Shown here: piece by piece, positions 14,096 to 22,049 of the stretch | Layout: each line of letters opens with the position of its first letter | Numbering within the stretch: position 1 is the stretch's first letter | Origin: a bacterium | GTDB lineage: Bacteria > UBP7 > UBA6624 | NCBI GenBank assembly: GCA_014384545.1 | Contig: JACNFQ010000063.1 | Location: forward strand, 1-22,373 | Length of the DNA: 22,373 nucleotides | Reading direction: 5' to 3' | Program-made: the position numbers and the translations under genes | Notes under the pieces: generated by a model | What the model saw: the letters and a program-made list of their open reading frames with translations, nothing else | The model's database searches: none | What the model was told of the DNA's origin: nothing

Positions 14096-14766
14096 CGATT
14101 TGGCGAACGACGTGTGCTCTTTACCGCCGAGAAGCGGGGATGATAAGGCGAAGACGGGGGCCCCTGGCAGGGATTCTCCTCTTTGCGATTGCACTTCTCC
14201 TTATTGGACAGGTCGCCTTTGATCCCAACCCTACAGAGACTATCGCTTTGATTCCTGGTTTGATTTGGTGGGCAGGATTGATGGCAAGTGGTTTGGGGCT
14301 AGCACGCCTTTGGGATGCGGAAGGGGACGCTGCGTTGCGCGATGCCCTGTTGGCAACATCAGCAGACAGGGGGGGGATGGTGCTGGGTAAGGCTTTGTGG
14401 GGGGCGACACTCTCTTTTCTTGTGTTGGGGGGAACTACGGTTGCGGCGTTTTTCTTCTTCAACCCGTTGTTTCAGTCGCCCAATCTAGGTGGTCTCCTAT
14501 TGGTCCTAGCAGTGGGTGCTTTGGGATTGGGCGCTTTGGGGGCGTTGTTTGGGGCGGTTGCTGCAGGGCTGCCAACGAGAGATTTACTTCTACCACTTCT
14601 GCTTTACCCTGCCGTAGTCCCCCTTCTGTTGGGGGTCGTTAGTTTGACAGCGGAGGTCTTAGATGGGGGTGGCATAGGAGGATCGTGGCTTAAGGTTGTT
14701 CTCGTTTTCGATTTCGTTGCCCTATTGGCAGCAGTTGGGTTAGGGGAGGCGGCATGGGAAGGATGA
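14092..14766 (+). CDS. ccmB: Haem exporter membrane subunit CcmB
   Basis: This 224-aa protein has six predicted membrane segments and the CcmB-type stretch RDLLLPLLLYPAVVPLLLG near residue 165, after a polar loop. The N-terminus begins with a cytoplasmic segment (YRREAGMIRRRRGPLAG), as in the family. It pairs with CcmA as the transmembrane half of the ABC complex. The start is TTG 14092, overlapping the ccmA stop as TTGA, with AGGGGGGG seven bases upstream. Confidence 0.88.
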   Translation: MTIWRTTCALYRREAGMIRRRRGPLAGILLFAIALLLIGQVAFDPNPTETIALIPGLIWWAGLMASGLGLARLWDAEGDAALRDALLATSADRGGMVLGKALWGATLSFLVLGGTTVAAFFFFNPLFQSPNLGGLLLVLAVGALGLGALGALFGAVAAGLPTRDLLLPLLLYPAVVPLLLGVVSLTAEVLDGGGIGGSWLKVVLVFDFVALLAAVGLGEAAWEG

Positions 14767-14803
14767 AAAAGGGTATAACTCTCAGGGAGAATACCCCAAA
14801 GTA

Positions 14804-15466
14804 ATGAAAGTCATACCAAAATGGTCAATCGCTGTTCTAGCGGTATATATTCTGGGGCTTTATTGGGCTCCCACAGATGGTGCGATGGGCGAGTCGTATC
14901 GCCTTATCTACCTCCATGTCCCCTTTGCTTGGAATGCTCTTTTGGGCACCTTCCTAGCTGCAGGAGCCGCTGGGATATACCTCTGGAAACGAGAAGAGGA
15001 ATGGGACCGCACAGCACAAGGGCTGGTGGAAGCATCAGCCTTCTTGGCGGCGATGGCGTTAGCTACAGGCTCGCTTTGGGGACGGTATACATGGGGAGTA
15101 TGGTGGACGTGGGATGCCCGTCTAACGACTTTTCTTATTCTCTTCCTTCTGTTGGCTGGAACTATCGTCGTTCGAGACATGCTAGGCACAACACCACGAG
15201 CCCGACGAGCAGCATCTATCGTAGCGATTGTCGCTGCATTAGATGTACCCATCGTTCATCTTAGCGTCCGGTTGTGGCGCACGCTTCACCAAGATGCATC
15301 GGTCCTAAAACCCGATCGTCCTTCTATGGATGCTGAAATGTTGTGGGTCTTATTGGGTGGTGCGGTCGCTGTGGGGTGGTGGCTCTTTGCCACGGCAGGG
15401 GCACGGATGAAAGCGCTAGAAAAAGTGACCAAAACAGATGGGTACATCGCAGAAGGATCTTCCTAA
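14804..15466 (+). CDS. ccmC: Haem-handling WWD protein CcmC
   Basis: This 220-aa, six-TM protein carries all the CcmC hallmarks: LHVPFAWN with the first haem-ligand His, the WWD-type loop WGVWWTWDARLT, and HLSVRLWRTLHQ with the second His. CcmC presents haem to CcmE on the outer membrane face. There are 37 bp between it and ccmB, the largest gap in the cluster; TATAAC at 14774-14779 could be a weak internal promoter. The stop TAA overlaps the ATG of ccmD. Confidence 0.94.
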   Translation: MKVIPKWSIAVLAVYILGLYWAPTDGAMGESYRLIYLHVPFAWNALLGTFLAAGAAGIYLWKREEEWDRTAQGLVEASAFLAAMALATGSLWGRYTWGVWWTWDARLTTFLILFLLLAGTIVVRDMLGTTPRARRAASIVAIVAALDVPIVHLSVRLWRTLHQDASVLKPDRPSMDAEMLWVLLGGAVAVGWWLFATAGARMKALEKVTKTDGYIAEGSS

Positions 15467-15555
15467 TGCCGCCCCTTACTTTCGTTCCAGTCGCTTATCT
15501 GATTGCGTTCATCTTGATGGTTTACTTTTATCAAAGGGCAGGTCGTACCCCATGA
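15466..15555 (+). CDS. ccmD: CcmD-like single-TM mini-protein
   Basis: Only 29 residues: MPPLTFVPVAYLIAFILMVYFYQRAGRTP. It has one membrane segment followed by a basic tail, the form of CcmD, though family members are usually about 45-70 aa. It overlaps ccmC (TAATG) and ccmE (ATGA), exactly where ccmD lies in system I operons. CcmD holds the CcmABC-CcmE complex together. The identification rests on position, size and topology rather than on strong sequence identity. Confidence 0.78.
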   Translation: MPPLTFVPVAYLIAFILMVYFYQRAGRTP

Positions 15556-15992
15556 ATCGACAAGCTAAGACGCTACTTGTGGCTGCGGTCGCGATAGGTT
15601 GGCTCGTCTTCTCTGGCATAAAAGAGGCATCCGTCTATTTCAAATACCCTTCGGAGCTAACCCCTACTGTTTTGGCGGAACTGGGTCATGAAGAGCTCCG
15701 CATTGGCGGGATGGTCGCTGGCGGTTCGTTGGAGAGGGAAGGGAGTGATATTCGTTTCGTGATGGTGGATGATGGAGAGGGGCAGGTTTTGGTCCATTAT
15801 GTGGGGATTCCGCCCGATATGTTTGCAGAGGGGCGGGGCGCAGTGGTTGAGGGGAGTTTTACGATGGAGGGGGTATTTGAAGCCCATACTCTTATGGTGA
15901 AACACGGAGAAGATTATTCCGCCGAAGAGCATCCCGATCGCGAAAACATCCGTTCCGATTTTGGTACAGGAATCCCCGACCCCGGAGGGTAG
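15552..15992 (+). CDS. ccmE: Periplasmic haem chaperone CcmE
   Basis: This 146-aa protein has an N-terminal membrane anchor (about 7-22) and an OB-fold-like outer domain with VRIGG-type and FVMVDDGEGQVLVHYVGIPPDMFAEG strands. The haem-binding motif VKHGEDY has His118 and Tyr122. CcmE binds haem covalently through this His and delivers it to CcmF. ATG 15552 is chosen because it overlaps the ccmD stop and starts the anchor; the frame is open further upstream. The acidic tail after the motif is flexible, as in other CcmE proteins. Confidence 0.94.
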   Translation: MNRQAKTLLVAAVAIGWLVFSGIKEASVYFKYPSELTPTVLAELGHEELRIGGMVAGGSLEREGSDIRFVMVDDGEGQVLVHYVGIPPDMFAEGRGAVVEGSFTMEGVFEAHTLMVKHGEDYSAEEHPDRENIRSDFGTGIPDPGG

Positions 15993-15993
15993 T

Positions 15994-17934
15994 TTGGTCC
16001 TTTCATCTCTCCCAGTTCTTCTGGGCCGATTCGGTCTTTGGGCAGTCGCTGCGGGCTCCCTTTGGGCTTTGATTGCTACAGTTGTTTCCATGCGGAAGGG
16101 AGGGGGGTGGGCAAGGTCTGCCCGACGGGGAATGGTCGTTGCTTTGGTGGGGGCGATTCTTGCTGCAGCAGGGTTGGAGTGGGCTCTTTTTCATCACGAC
16201 TTTTCTTTGCCCTATGTCGCTAGTGTCTCTGCAAAGAACCTCCCCTCGCTATATCTGTTCTCGGCTTGGTGGGGCTCTTTGGAGGGTTCATTACTTCTCT
16301 GGTGTCTCTTGGTTTTGGCTTTCGCTGTTCCGGCCCAACAGACGAAGGGGATGGGAGAGAAGGTACGTCGCGCATTTCCGCTCTTGCCAGCGGCAACCGC
16401 CCTTTTCTTTGCAGGGGTCATGTTGCGCTTTGCCAATCCGTTGAGTGGTTGGCCTGGTGGGGGCGCTGGCCCCTCTGACGGTATCGGGCTAAACCCCTTA
16501 CTTCAAGATCCCGGCATGGCGTATCACCCTCCTCTCCTTTACTTAGGGTTTACGGGCCTTGTTGTGCCCGGCGCGTGGGCATTGGCGATACTGTTTACAG
16601 GTGAAAAAGAAGACTGGACCAAGCCCACGCGCCGGTGGGTGTTAGCAGCATGGGGCATGTTGTCTGCGGGGATTCTCTTGGGTAGTTGGTGGGCGTACCA
16701 TGAGCTGGGGTGGGGGGGGTGGTGGTTTTGGGACCCTGTAGAAAACGCCAGCCTGATGCCTTGGTTGGCGCTAACAGCGTATGCCCATGGTGCTTTGGCG
16801 CAAGAGGCACGGGGGATGTTACGCAGGTGGAACTTGGGGCTACTCCTTTTGGCGTATGCTTTGACTCTCTTTGGAACGTTCCTAACCCGTAGCGGCATTC
16901 TGACGAGTGTCCATGCGTTTAGTGAAAGTGGTTTGGGTTCGTGGTTCTTGGGCTATATCGCTGTTTTTCTCCTTATTGCATTTGGGGTGTTGGCTTGGCG
17001 GTGGGACGATTTGGACGATCCCAAACCCCCTGGGGGGCTTATTACTAAAGAGGGTGCTATTCTCTATAACCACCTCTTATTTGGGGGTCTTCTCTTGGCG
17101 GTTCTCTTGGGAACCACATGGCCGATTTTGGCCGAACTTGCCACGGGCGAACGTGTAAGTGGGGGCGCCCCGTTCTTTGCTGCCACAATCCCCCCCATTG
17201 CCCTTCCCACCCTGTTCCTGATGGCGGTTGCCCCATGGTTTGGTTGGGGAAGAACCGGTAAAGAGAGTCTGCGCCCTCGCCTTATAGCGGGGGTTGTGGG
17301 TGGGGTCGTGGTTTCAGGGGGCTTGGCGTGGGCTAGGGCATCTATGGGTATGGGTATGGGAGGATGGGCACATGTGGTGTCGGTCTTTATTTTGGGTGCT
17401 GTTTTGGGCCCTATCTTGGCTGATTTCGTGCGGACGGCAAGAGCTGTGGGGGGCTCTAGAAAAGCACTCATCAAGAGACCCCGTCATTGGGGAGGGTTAC
17501 TGGTCCATTTGGGCATCGCTGTCCTTGCTGTAGGTGCAACGGGTGCATCTGGGGGGAAAACGGCTGTAGATTTTCAGCTGGCCCCCCAAGAGACTGCTGT
17601 CGTTGTGGAGGGGGTCTCGCTTAGACATGTGGGTGTTACGGTCAAGAGTAGAAAGAGTCACCGTGCTTGGATTGCGAATGTCGTCCTTACCCAGCAAGGT
17701 AAAGAACACCCTTTGCAGAGCGAACGGCGCGACTATGGTTCCAATTGGCCGGGCACTACTGAGATGGCGTTGCTTTCCAACTGGAAACGGGATATCGCCA
17801 TCACCCTTGCCGAGACCGAATCGGATGGTTCCGCTTCTTACAGGGTGACGATTCAACCCTTCCTCTCGTGGCTATGGGTTGGTGGAGCTCTCTCCTTGTT
17901 GGGATTCCTATGGGCAGGGAGAAAGGGAGGATGA
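15994..17934 (+). CDS. ccmF: Cytochrome c haem lyase subunit CcmF
   Basis: This 646-aa protein has many membrane segments and the WWD domain GWGGWWFWDPVENASLMPWL near residue 240. It also has conserved His residues (YHPPLLYLG, WAYHELGWG, SVHAFSESGLG) that bind haem in the family, and a C-terminal outer domain before the last TM. CcmF with CcmH attaches haem from CcmE to the CxxCH motif of apocytochrome c. Start choice: the longest frame begins at TTG 15961 inside ccmE, but TTG 15994 directly follows the ccmE stop and has GGAGGG five to six bases before it, so it is preferred. The stop overlaps ccmG (ATGA). Confidence 0.94.
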   Translation: MVLSSLPVLLGRFGLWAVAAGSLWALIATVVSMRKGGGWARSARRGMVVALVGAILAAAGLEWALFHHDFSLPYVASVSAKNLPSLYLFSAWWGSLEGSLLLWCLLVLAFAVPAQQTKGMGEKVRRAFPLLPAATALFFAGVMLRFANPLSGWPGGGAGPSDGIGLNPLLQDPGMAYHPPLLYLGFTGLVVPGAWALAILFTGEKEDWTKPTRRWVLAAWGMLSAGILLGSWWAYHELGWGGWWFWDPVENASLMPWLALTAYAHGALAQEARGMLRRWNLGLLLLAYALTLFGTFLTRSGILTSVHAFSESGLGSWFLGYIAVFLLIAFGVLAWRWDDLDDPKPPGGLITKEGAILYNHLLFGGLLLAVLLGTTWPILAELATGERVSGGAPFFAATIPPIALPTLFLMAVAPWFGWGRTGKESLRPRLIAGVVGGVVVSGGLAWARASMGMGMGGWAHVVSVFILGAVLGPILADFVRTARAVGGSRKALIKRPRHWGGLLVHLGIAVLAVGATGASGGKTAVDFQLAPQETAVVVEGVSLRHVGVTVKSRKSHRAWIANVVLTQQGKEHPLQSERRDYGSNWPGTTEMALLSNWKRDIAITLAETESDGSASYRVTIQPFLSWLWVGGALSLLGFLWAGRKGG

Positions 17935-18509
17935 CCAGAGAGCGACGCCTTGCCCTTGTCGCCATCACGGTGGCAGCTGTCATCGCTTTCTTGAGATGGG
18001 GATTGGTTGGTCGCAATCCTCAGGCGCCCCTCCCCAGTGCCTTGGAGGGCAAAACGGTGCCCGAGGCGGTTGAGCTCCCTTTGATCGGTTCAGAATCCGA
18101 AGTACTCTTCCCGTTCTTGGCAGAAGGGGAAGAGGGGTGGCCCGCCGTCACAGTGGTGAACTTTTGGGGTTCGTGGTGCACAGCGTGCGAGCGAGAGATG
18201 CCTCACTTAGTGGCGATTGATAAAGAGTGGAAGGCGTGTCGGGAAGAGGGTGGGGAATCTTGTCCTGTCCTCTTGGGTGTGGCGTTCTACGATGCCCTAG
18301 AGAATGCCACGGCGTTCTTGGAGAATCATGATGCTACTTACCCTAACTACCTTGATTTAGAGGGAAAGGTTGTGGTGGGGTGGGGTATTTACGGCGCTCC
18401 CGAGACCTTCTTTGTGGACAGACACGGTAAGATTGTAGAACGATGGGTAGGACCAATCGATGTGGAGACACTCCGCCGTATCGCGGGCGAGGTAGCTATT
18501 TTGCCATGA
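17931..18509 (+). CDS. ccmG: CcmG/DsbE thiol:disulfide oxidoreductase
   Basis: This 192-aa protein has an N-terminal anchor (about 7-25) and an outer thioredoxin fold. The active site is VNFWGSWCTACEREMPHL (Cys83, Cys86), with the cis-Pro in IYGAPETFFVD. It reduces CcmH or apocytochrome c for haem attachment. Oddities: the active site reads WCTAC, lacking the Pro of the usual WCxPC. A second Cys pair (Cys103 and Cys111, ACREEGGESC) lies in a short insertion shared with the next gene. Start ATG 17931 overlaps the ccmF stop and has GGGAGG directly before it; ATG 17910 is an alternative. Confidence 0.86.
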   Translation: MTRERRLALVAITVAAVIAFLRWGLVGRNPQAPLPSALEGKTVPEAVELPLIGSESEVLFPFLAEGEEGWPAVTVVNFWGSWCTACEREMPHLVAIDKEWKACREEGGESCPVLLGVAFYDALENATAFLENHDATYPNYLDLEGKVVVGWGIYGAPETFFVDRHGKIVERWVGPIDVETLRRIAGEVAILP

Positions 18510-18519
18510 TGCTCCTCTT

Positions 18520-19182
18520 ATGAACCCCGGAGGATGTTTGGGCAACATCATTGGAGCTATCCTCTTTGGGCTTGGGTCGTGGTCCGTCTTTTTTCCCTTC
18601 TTAGACGATGGAGATGGTGGGGGAGGATTCTCCTCCTTTGGGGCGGAAGAGGTCGCACCCGATTTTGTGGGGGAGATGTCTCCTCCCCCGGTCGACTTGG
18701 AAGTCCTAGGAGCCCAAGACGAATGGATGGCAGCGGTGGGGCGGCTAGAGGAGGGTGTCTGGTCTCCTGTAACGGTGGTGAACTTCTGGGCATCGTGGTG
18801 TGGTCCCTGTCTTGATGAGATGCCTGATTTTGTGCGGGTTTCTCAAGATTGGGAGGCGTGTGCTGTCGAAAAAAGCCCTCCCTCTTGTCCTCGCCTCATA
18901 GGGATCGCCACTTGGGACGAAAGAGAAGACGCCTTGGATACGATGGAAGAGTTTGGGATGGAATTCATAAACCTCTTTGATGAGGGAGATCTCGTTTCGG
19001 ATGCGTGGATGGTGAACGGCATCCCCACTACTTTCTTTTTGGATGGGGAGGGGGTTGTGGTGCGGTATATAACGGGCTCCATGACAGAGGAAGAGCTAAG
19101 ATCGATTGCCCAGGAGGTGATGGATGGGAACCTCCTCCCTGCTGTTGACTGGGAATCCTACAAAATGGAGGGTGGCGAATGA
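18520..19182 (+). CDS. Second TlpA/CcmG-like thioredoxin
   Basis: This 220-aa protein has an N-terminal membrane segment (about 8-27), a Gly/Asp-rich linker and a thioredoxin domain. The domain has VVNFWASWCGPCLDEMPDF (Cys94, Cys97) and cis-Pro in VNGIPTTFFLDGEG. The active site is the standard WCGPC, unlike its neighbour. It shares the insertion with an extra Cys pair (Cys114 and Cys123, ACAVEKSPPSC), so the two genes look like an old tandem duplication. It probably splits the job with CcmG, for example one reducing CcmH and the other apocytochrome. Its N-terminal Cys6 lies before the TM, so it is not a lipobox. Its last bases overlap ccmH. Confidence 0.85.
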   Translation: MNPGGCLGNIIGAILFGLGSWSVFFPFLDDGDGGGGFSSFGAEEVAPDFVGEMSPPPVDLEVLGAQDEWMAAVGRLEEGVWSPVTVVNFWASWCGPCLDEMPDFVRVSQDWEACAVEKSPPSCPRLIGIATWDEREDALDTMEEFGMEFINLFDEGDLVSDAWMVNGIPTTFFLDGEGVVVRYITGSMTEEELRSIAQEVMDGNLLPAVDWESYKMEGGE

Positions 19183-19556
19183 AGGGGGTTCCCGCTTTGA
19201 TTGCCCTAAGCCTGTTGGCATGGCGTCCCGCTACCGAGGATGAAACAGCGCGCGCTATCGCCTTGGGCGAGCGATTCCGTTGTCCCACCTGCAGGTTTGT
19301 CAGTGTTTCGGAATCCTCCGCACCTATTAGCCTAGAGATTCTTGGAATCATCACAGAGATGGTTGTCGAGGGAAAGAGCGACAGCGAGATTGAGACTTTC
19401 CTTGTGTCAAAGTATGGTGCTTGGGTCGTCTTTGAACCCCCCAAGCGAGGGGTGAACTGGTTGCCTTGGGTCGTTCCCTTGGCAGTCGTTATGGTGGGGG
19501 GGATTGGTCTTGCCAGACGCTTGATAGGTATGCCCAAAAAAGAGATTGATGGCTGA
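19179..19556 (+). CDS. ccmH: Cytochrome c maturation thiol protein CcmH
   Basis: This 125-aa protein has a signal/anchor at the N-terminus and then a small helical domain with ALGERFRCPTCRFVSVSESSAPIS. The CPTC pair stands in for the usual LRCxxCQ of CcmH. It ends with a C-terminal membrane segment (LPWVVPLAVVMVGGIGLA). Size and layout are those of the short CcmH (CcmH/CcmL), without a fused TPR domain. It keeps the apocytochrome cysteines reduced and works with CcmF. It is joined by ATGA overlap to the thioredoxin gene. Confidence 0.88.
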   Translation: MKGVPALIALSLLAWRPATEDETARAIALGERFRCPTCRFVSVSESSAPISLEILGIITEMVVEGKSDSEIETFLVSKYGAWVVFEPPKRGVNWLPWVVPLAVVMVGGIGLARRLIGMPKKEIDG

Positions 19557-19644
19557 GTATGCCAACCTTTGGTCAGGGATAGGTGCTGTCCTCATTGCCT
19601 ACTGGGTCTTTACGCCTCTATGGAAACCCCGTCATAGGGGCTAG
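19549..19644 (+). CDS. 31-aa single-TM mini-protein at the end of the ccm operon
   Basis: ATG 19549 overlaps the last codons of ccmH. The frame gives MAEYANLWSGIGAVLIAYWV followed by FTPLWKPRHRG: a short polar start, one membrane helix and a basic tail. Tight overlap, ordered topology (basic end inside) and position make a real gene likely. No family is recognised. It could be a small subunit of the CcmF/CcmH lyase, or what is left of the membrane part of CcmI, whose TPR part would be the first gene of the operon (inference). Confidence 0.55.
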   Translation: MAEYANLWSGIGAVLIAYWVFTPLWKPRHRG

Positions 19645-19706
19645 ATGAACCAAGGGGCACTTCCAGTTTGCAGTTGTTTCGGAACCTAGTTTCTCTCTTT
19701 GAACTC

Positions 19707-19712
19707 TAGAAT
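19707..19712 (+). promoter_or_regulatory. -10 box upstream of deoC
   Basis: TAGAAT is followed by seven bases and ATG 19720, again the leaderless spacing. GAGGG lies directly against the ATG, too close to act as a normal Shine-Dalgarno. No clear -35 is seen. The stretch 19645-19706 after the ccm operon shows no hairpin terminator. Confidence 0.5.
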
Positions 19713-19719
19713 CCGAGGG

Positions 19720-20613
19720 ATGTATAAAGGCCCTTCCTCCCGTGCTGTTGACACCATTGCTGTCACTGCTAGGGCAAGCTCTTTTTCTAAGCGAAGCATC
19801 AAGCGCGAAAGTAAGGATGCTCTCCTTCGCCTCGCTCTCTCTATGACCGACCTAACCACCTTAGAGGGGAAGGACTCGGAGGGTAAAGTGCGCGCCCTTT
19901 GTCAGAAGGCGTTGCACCCGGATTCATCACAACCCGATCTTCCCACTGTCGCCGCCGTATGCGTCTACCCTCGTTTTGTCGCCTTGGCAGCTTCCATTTT
20001 GAAGGGAACGGGTATCAAGGTTGCCAGCGTCGCCACTTCCTTTCCTAGTGGTCAGTCCCCCCTAGCTCTCCGGTTGAAAGAGGTGGAGGGTGTCGTGGCT
20101 GATGGCGCCGACGAGGTGGACATGGTCATCAATCGCGGTGCCTTCCTCAGTGGAGATTACCCGACGGTATCCAAAGAAATCAAAGCGGTGAAAATGGCGT
20201 GTGGGCATGCCCACCTCAAGGTGATTCTTGAGACGGGCGAACTGGAAACGCTAGACCATGTCCGCCTTGCCAGCGATATCGCTATCCAAGCTGGGGGGGA
20301 TTTCATCAAGACAAGCACCGGAAAGGTAAGTCCAGCAGCGACGATGCCCGTTACCCTTGTCATGCTCCAAGCGATACGGGATCACTATACCTCTACAGGG
20401 GTTCGTATTGGGATGAAACCTGCGGGAGGTATCTCCAAAGCGAAACTTGCCCTCCATTACCTCATGATGTTGCACGAGACATTGGGAGAGGCATGGATGA
20501 CACCTGACTTATTCAGATTTGGGGCGTCCTCCCTCGTCAACGATCTTGTTCGCCAGATTAGGCGGAGGCATTCGTCTGTATACACAGCCGACTACGATAC
20601 GACTTTGGGATAA
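19720..20613 (+). CDS. deoC: Deoxyribose-phosphate aldolase
   Basis: This 297-aa DeoC has an N-terminal extension of about 45 residues compared with short bacterial forms, nearer the size of animal-type DERA. It carries VCVYPRFV, the Schiff-base Lys in GGDFIKTSTGK, the proton-relay Lys in RIGMKPAGGIS, and FRFGASSLVNDL for phosphate binding. It splits 2-deoxyribose-5-phosphate into glyceraldehyde-3-phosphate and acetaldehyde. ATG 19720 is chosen because of the -10 box seven bases before it; TTG 19699 would add seven residues. The TAA stop overlaps the ATG of the aldehyde dehydrogenase, so acetaldehyde removal is probably coupled. Confidence 0.93.
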   Translation: MYKGPSSRAVDTIAVTARASSFSKRSIKRESKDALLRLALSMTDLTTLEGKDSEGKVRALCQKALHPDSSQPDLPTVAAVCVYPRFVALAASILKGTGIKVASVATSFPSGQSPLALRLKEVEGVVADGADEVDMVINRGAFLSGDYPTVSKEIKAVKMACGHAHLKVILETGELETLDHVRLASDIAIQAGGDFIKTSTGKVSPAATMPVTLVMLQAIRDHYTSTGVRIGMKPAGGISKAKLALHYLMMLHETLGEAWMTPDLFRFGASSLVNDLVRQIRRRHSSVYTADYDTTLG

Positions 20614-22049
20614 TGACCGATTTTGACTTAGTCCCCGCCCCCGAAACGACAGCCGTTGAGATCGCCGATGCCTACGGTCATCTCATCGGTGGGGCGTGGA
20701 CTTCCCCCTCCGGAAATCGGATGTCCAGTATCAACCCCGCTAATGAAGAGGTCTTGACAGAGTTTTCTGTAGCGGGGGCGGATGAGGTTTCTGCTGCAGT
20801 TGGTGCGGCAAGAGAGGCATTCAAGAGTTGGTCGGTTCTTCCGGGGAGGGAGCGAGGCAAGTTCCTCTTCGCCATCGCCAGGAGGATTCAGGAACGTGCG
20901 AGGGAACTCGCGATTCTGGAGACGATGGATGGCGGAAAGCCGATCAAGGAAAGCCGTGATGTGGATATCCCCGAAGCTGCAAAACACTTTTTTTACTACG
21001 CTGGATGGGCTGACAAGTTGCGGTTCGCCTTCCCGGGGAGAGAAGTGGGTGCGGTAGGCGTTGCGGGGCAGATTATTCCTTGGAACTTCCCCCTCTTGAT
21101 GGCAGCGTGGAAGGTCGCCCCCGCATTGGCTGCGGGGAACACCGTTGTCCTAAAACCCGCCGAAACTACTTCTCTTACAGCCCTTCGCCTTGGGGAGATT
21201 GCCCAAGAAGTGGGATTGCCCCCCGGTGTTCTCAACATCGTCACAGGTGCTGGCGAGACGGGGGCTGCATTGGTGGACCACCCCGATGTGGACAAGATAG
21301 CGTTTACAGGGAGTACGGTGGTGGGGAAGGCGATTGCAAAGAGCGTGGCAGGAACAGGTAAACGCCTCACCTTGGAACTGGGCGGCAAGTCCCCCCACAT
21401 CATCTTCGCCGATGCTGCGATTGACGAGGCGGTGGAGGGCATCGTTCAAGGGATTTTCTTCAACCAGGGCCATGTCTGTTGTGCAGGCTCTCGCCTATTT
21501 GTAGAAGAGAGTATCCTTGAAGTAATCACCGAAAAACTCCACCGTCGCATTCAGACGATTCGGGTGGGAGACCCCCTTGATAAGAACACCGACTTGGGAG
21601 CTATCAACTCCAAGGAGCAATGGGAGATAATCCAAGGGTTCTTGAAAACAGGGGCGGAGGAGGGAGCGACTCTCCACAGCCCAAGCAAGGGAGAGGTGCC
21701 CAAGAGGGGGTATTGGGTTCCCCCTTGCTTCTTTACGGGGGTCGAACCTGCCCACACGATCGCAAGGGAAGAGATCTTCGGGCCCGTTCTTTCGGTGATG
21801 ACATTCCGCACGCCGTCAGAGGCGATTGAGCGTGCTAACAACACCCCCTATGGTTTAGCTGCGGGTGTTTGGACCGACAAGGGAGCCAAGGCGCTGGAGA
21901 TGGCCCACCAACTCAAGGCGGGTGTGGTTTGGCTGAATAGTTACAACCGCCTTGACGCTGCGTCACCCTTTGGAGGGTATAAGGAGTCTGGGTTTGGGCG
22001 GGAGGGTGGGAGGCAAGGGATTCTCCCCTATTTGAAGGTGGACGGATGA
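20613..22049 (+). CDS. Aldehyde dehydrogenase (NAD(P)-dependent)
   Basis: This 478-aa, full-length ALDH superfamily enzyme has the cofactor and active-site marks: IIPWNFPLLMAAWKVAPALAAGN, KPAETTSLTAL, FTGSTVVGKAI, the general-base Glu in LELGGKSPHI, and the catalytic Cys near residue 289 in NQGHVCCAGSR. EEIFGPVLSV and the C-terminal NSYNRLDAASPFGGYKESGFGRE complete the pattern. The context (deoC before, a second ALDH after) suggests oxidation of the acetaldehyde made by DeoC. This pairing of deoC with two ALDH genes is known from other bacteria, for example actinobacteria. It overlaps both neighbours (TAATG, ATGA). Confidence 0.93.
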   Translation: MTDFDLVPAPETTAVEIADAYGHLIGGAWTSPSGNRMSSINPANEEVLTEFSVAGADEVSAAVGAAREAFKSWSVLPGRERGKFLFAIARRIQERARELAILETMDGGKPIKESRDVDIPEAAKHFFYYAGWADKLRFAFPGREVGAVGVAGQIIPWNFPLLMAAWKVAPALAAGNTVVLKPAETTSLTALRLGEIAQEVGLPPGVLNIVTGAGETGAALVDHPDVDKIAFTGSTVVGKAIAKSVAGTGKRLTLELGGKSPHIIFADAAIDEAVEGIVQGIFFNQGHVCCAGSRLFVEESILEVITEKLHRRIQTIRVGDPLDKNTDLGAINSKEQWEIIQGFLKTGAEEGATLHSPSKGEVPKRGYWVPPCFFTGVEPAHTIAREEIFGPVLSVMTFRTPSEAIERANNTPYGLAAGVWTDKGAKALEMAHQLKAGVVWLNSYNRLDAASPFGGYKESGFGREGGRQGILPYLKVDG

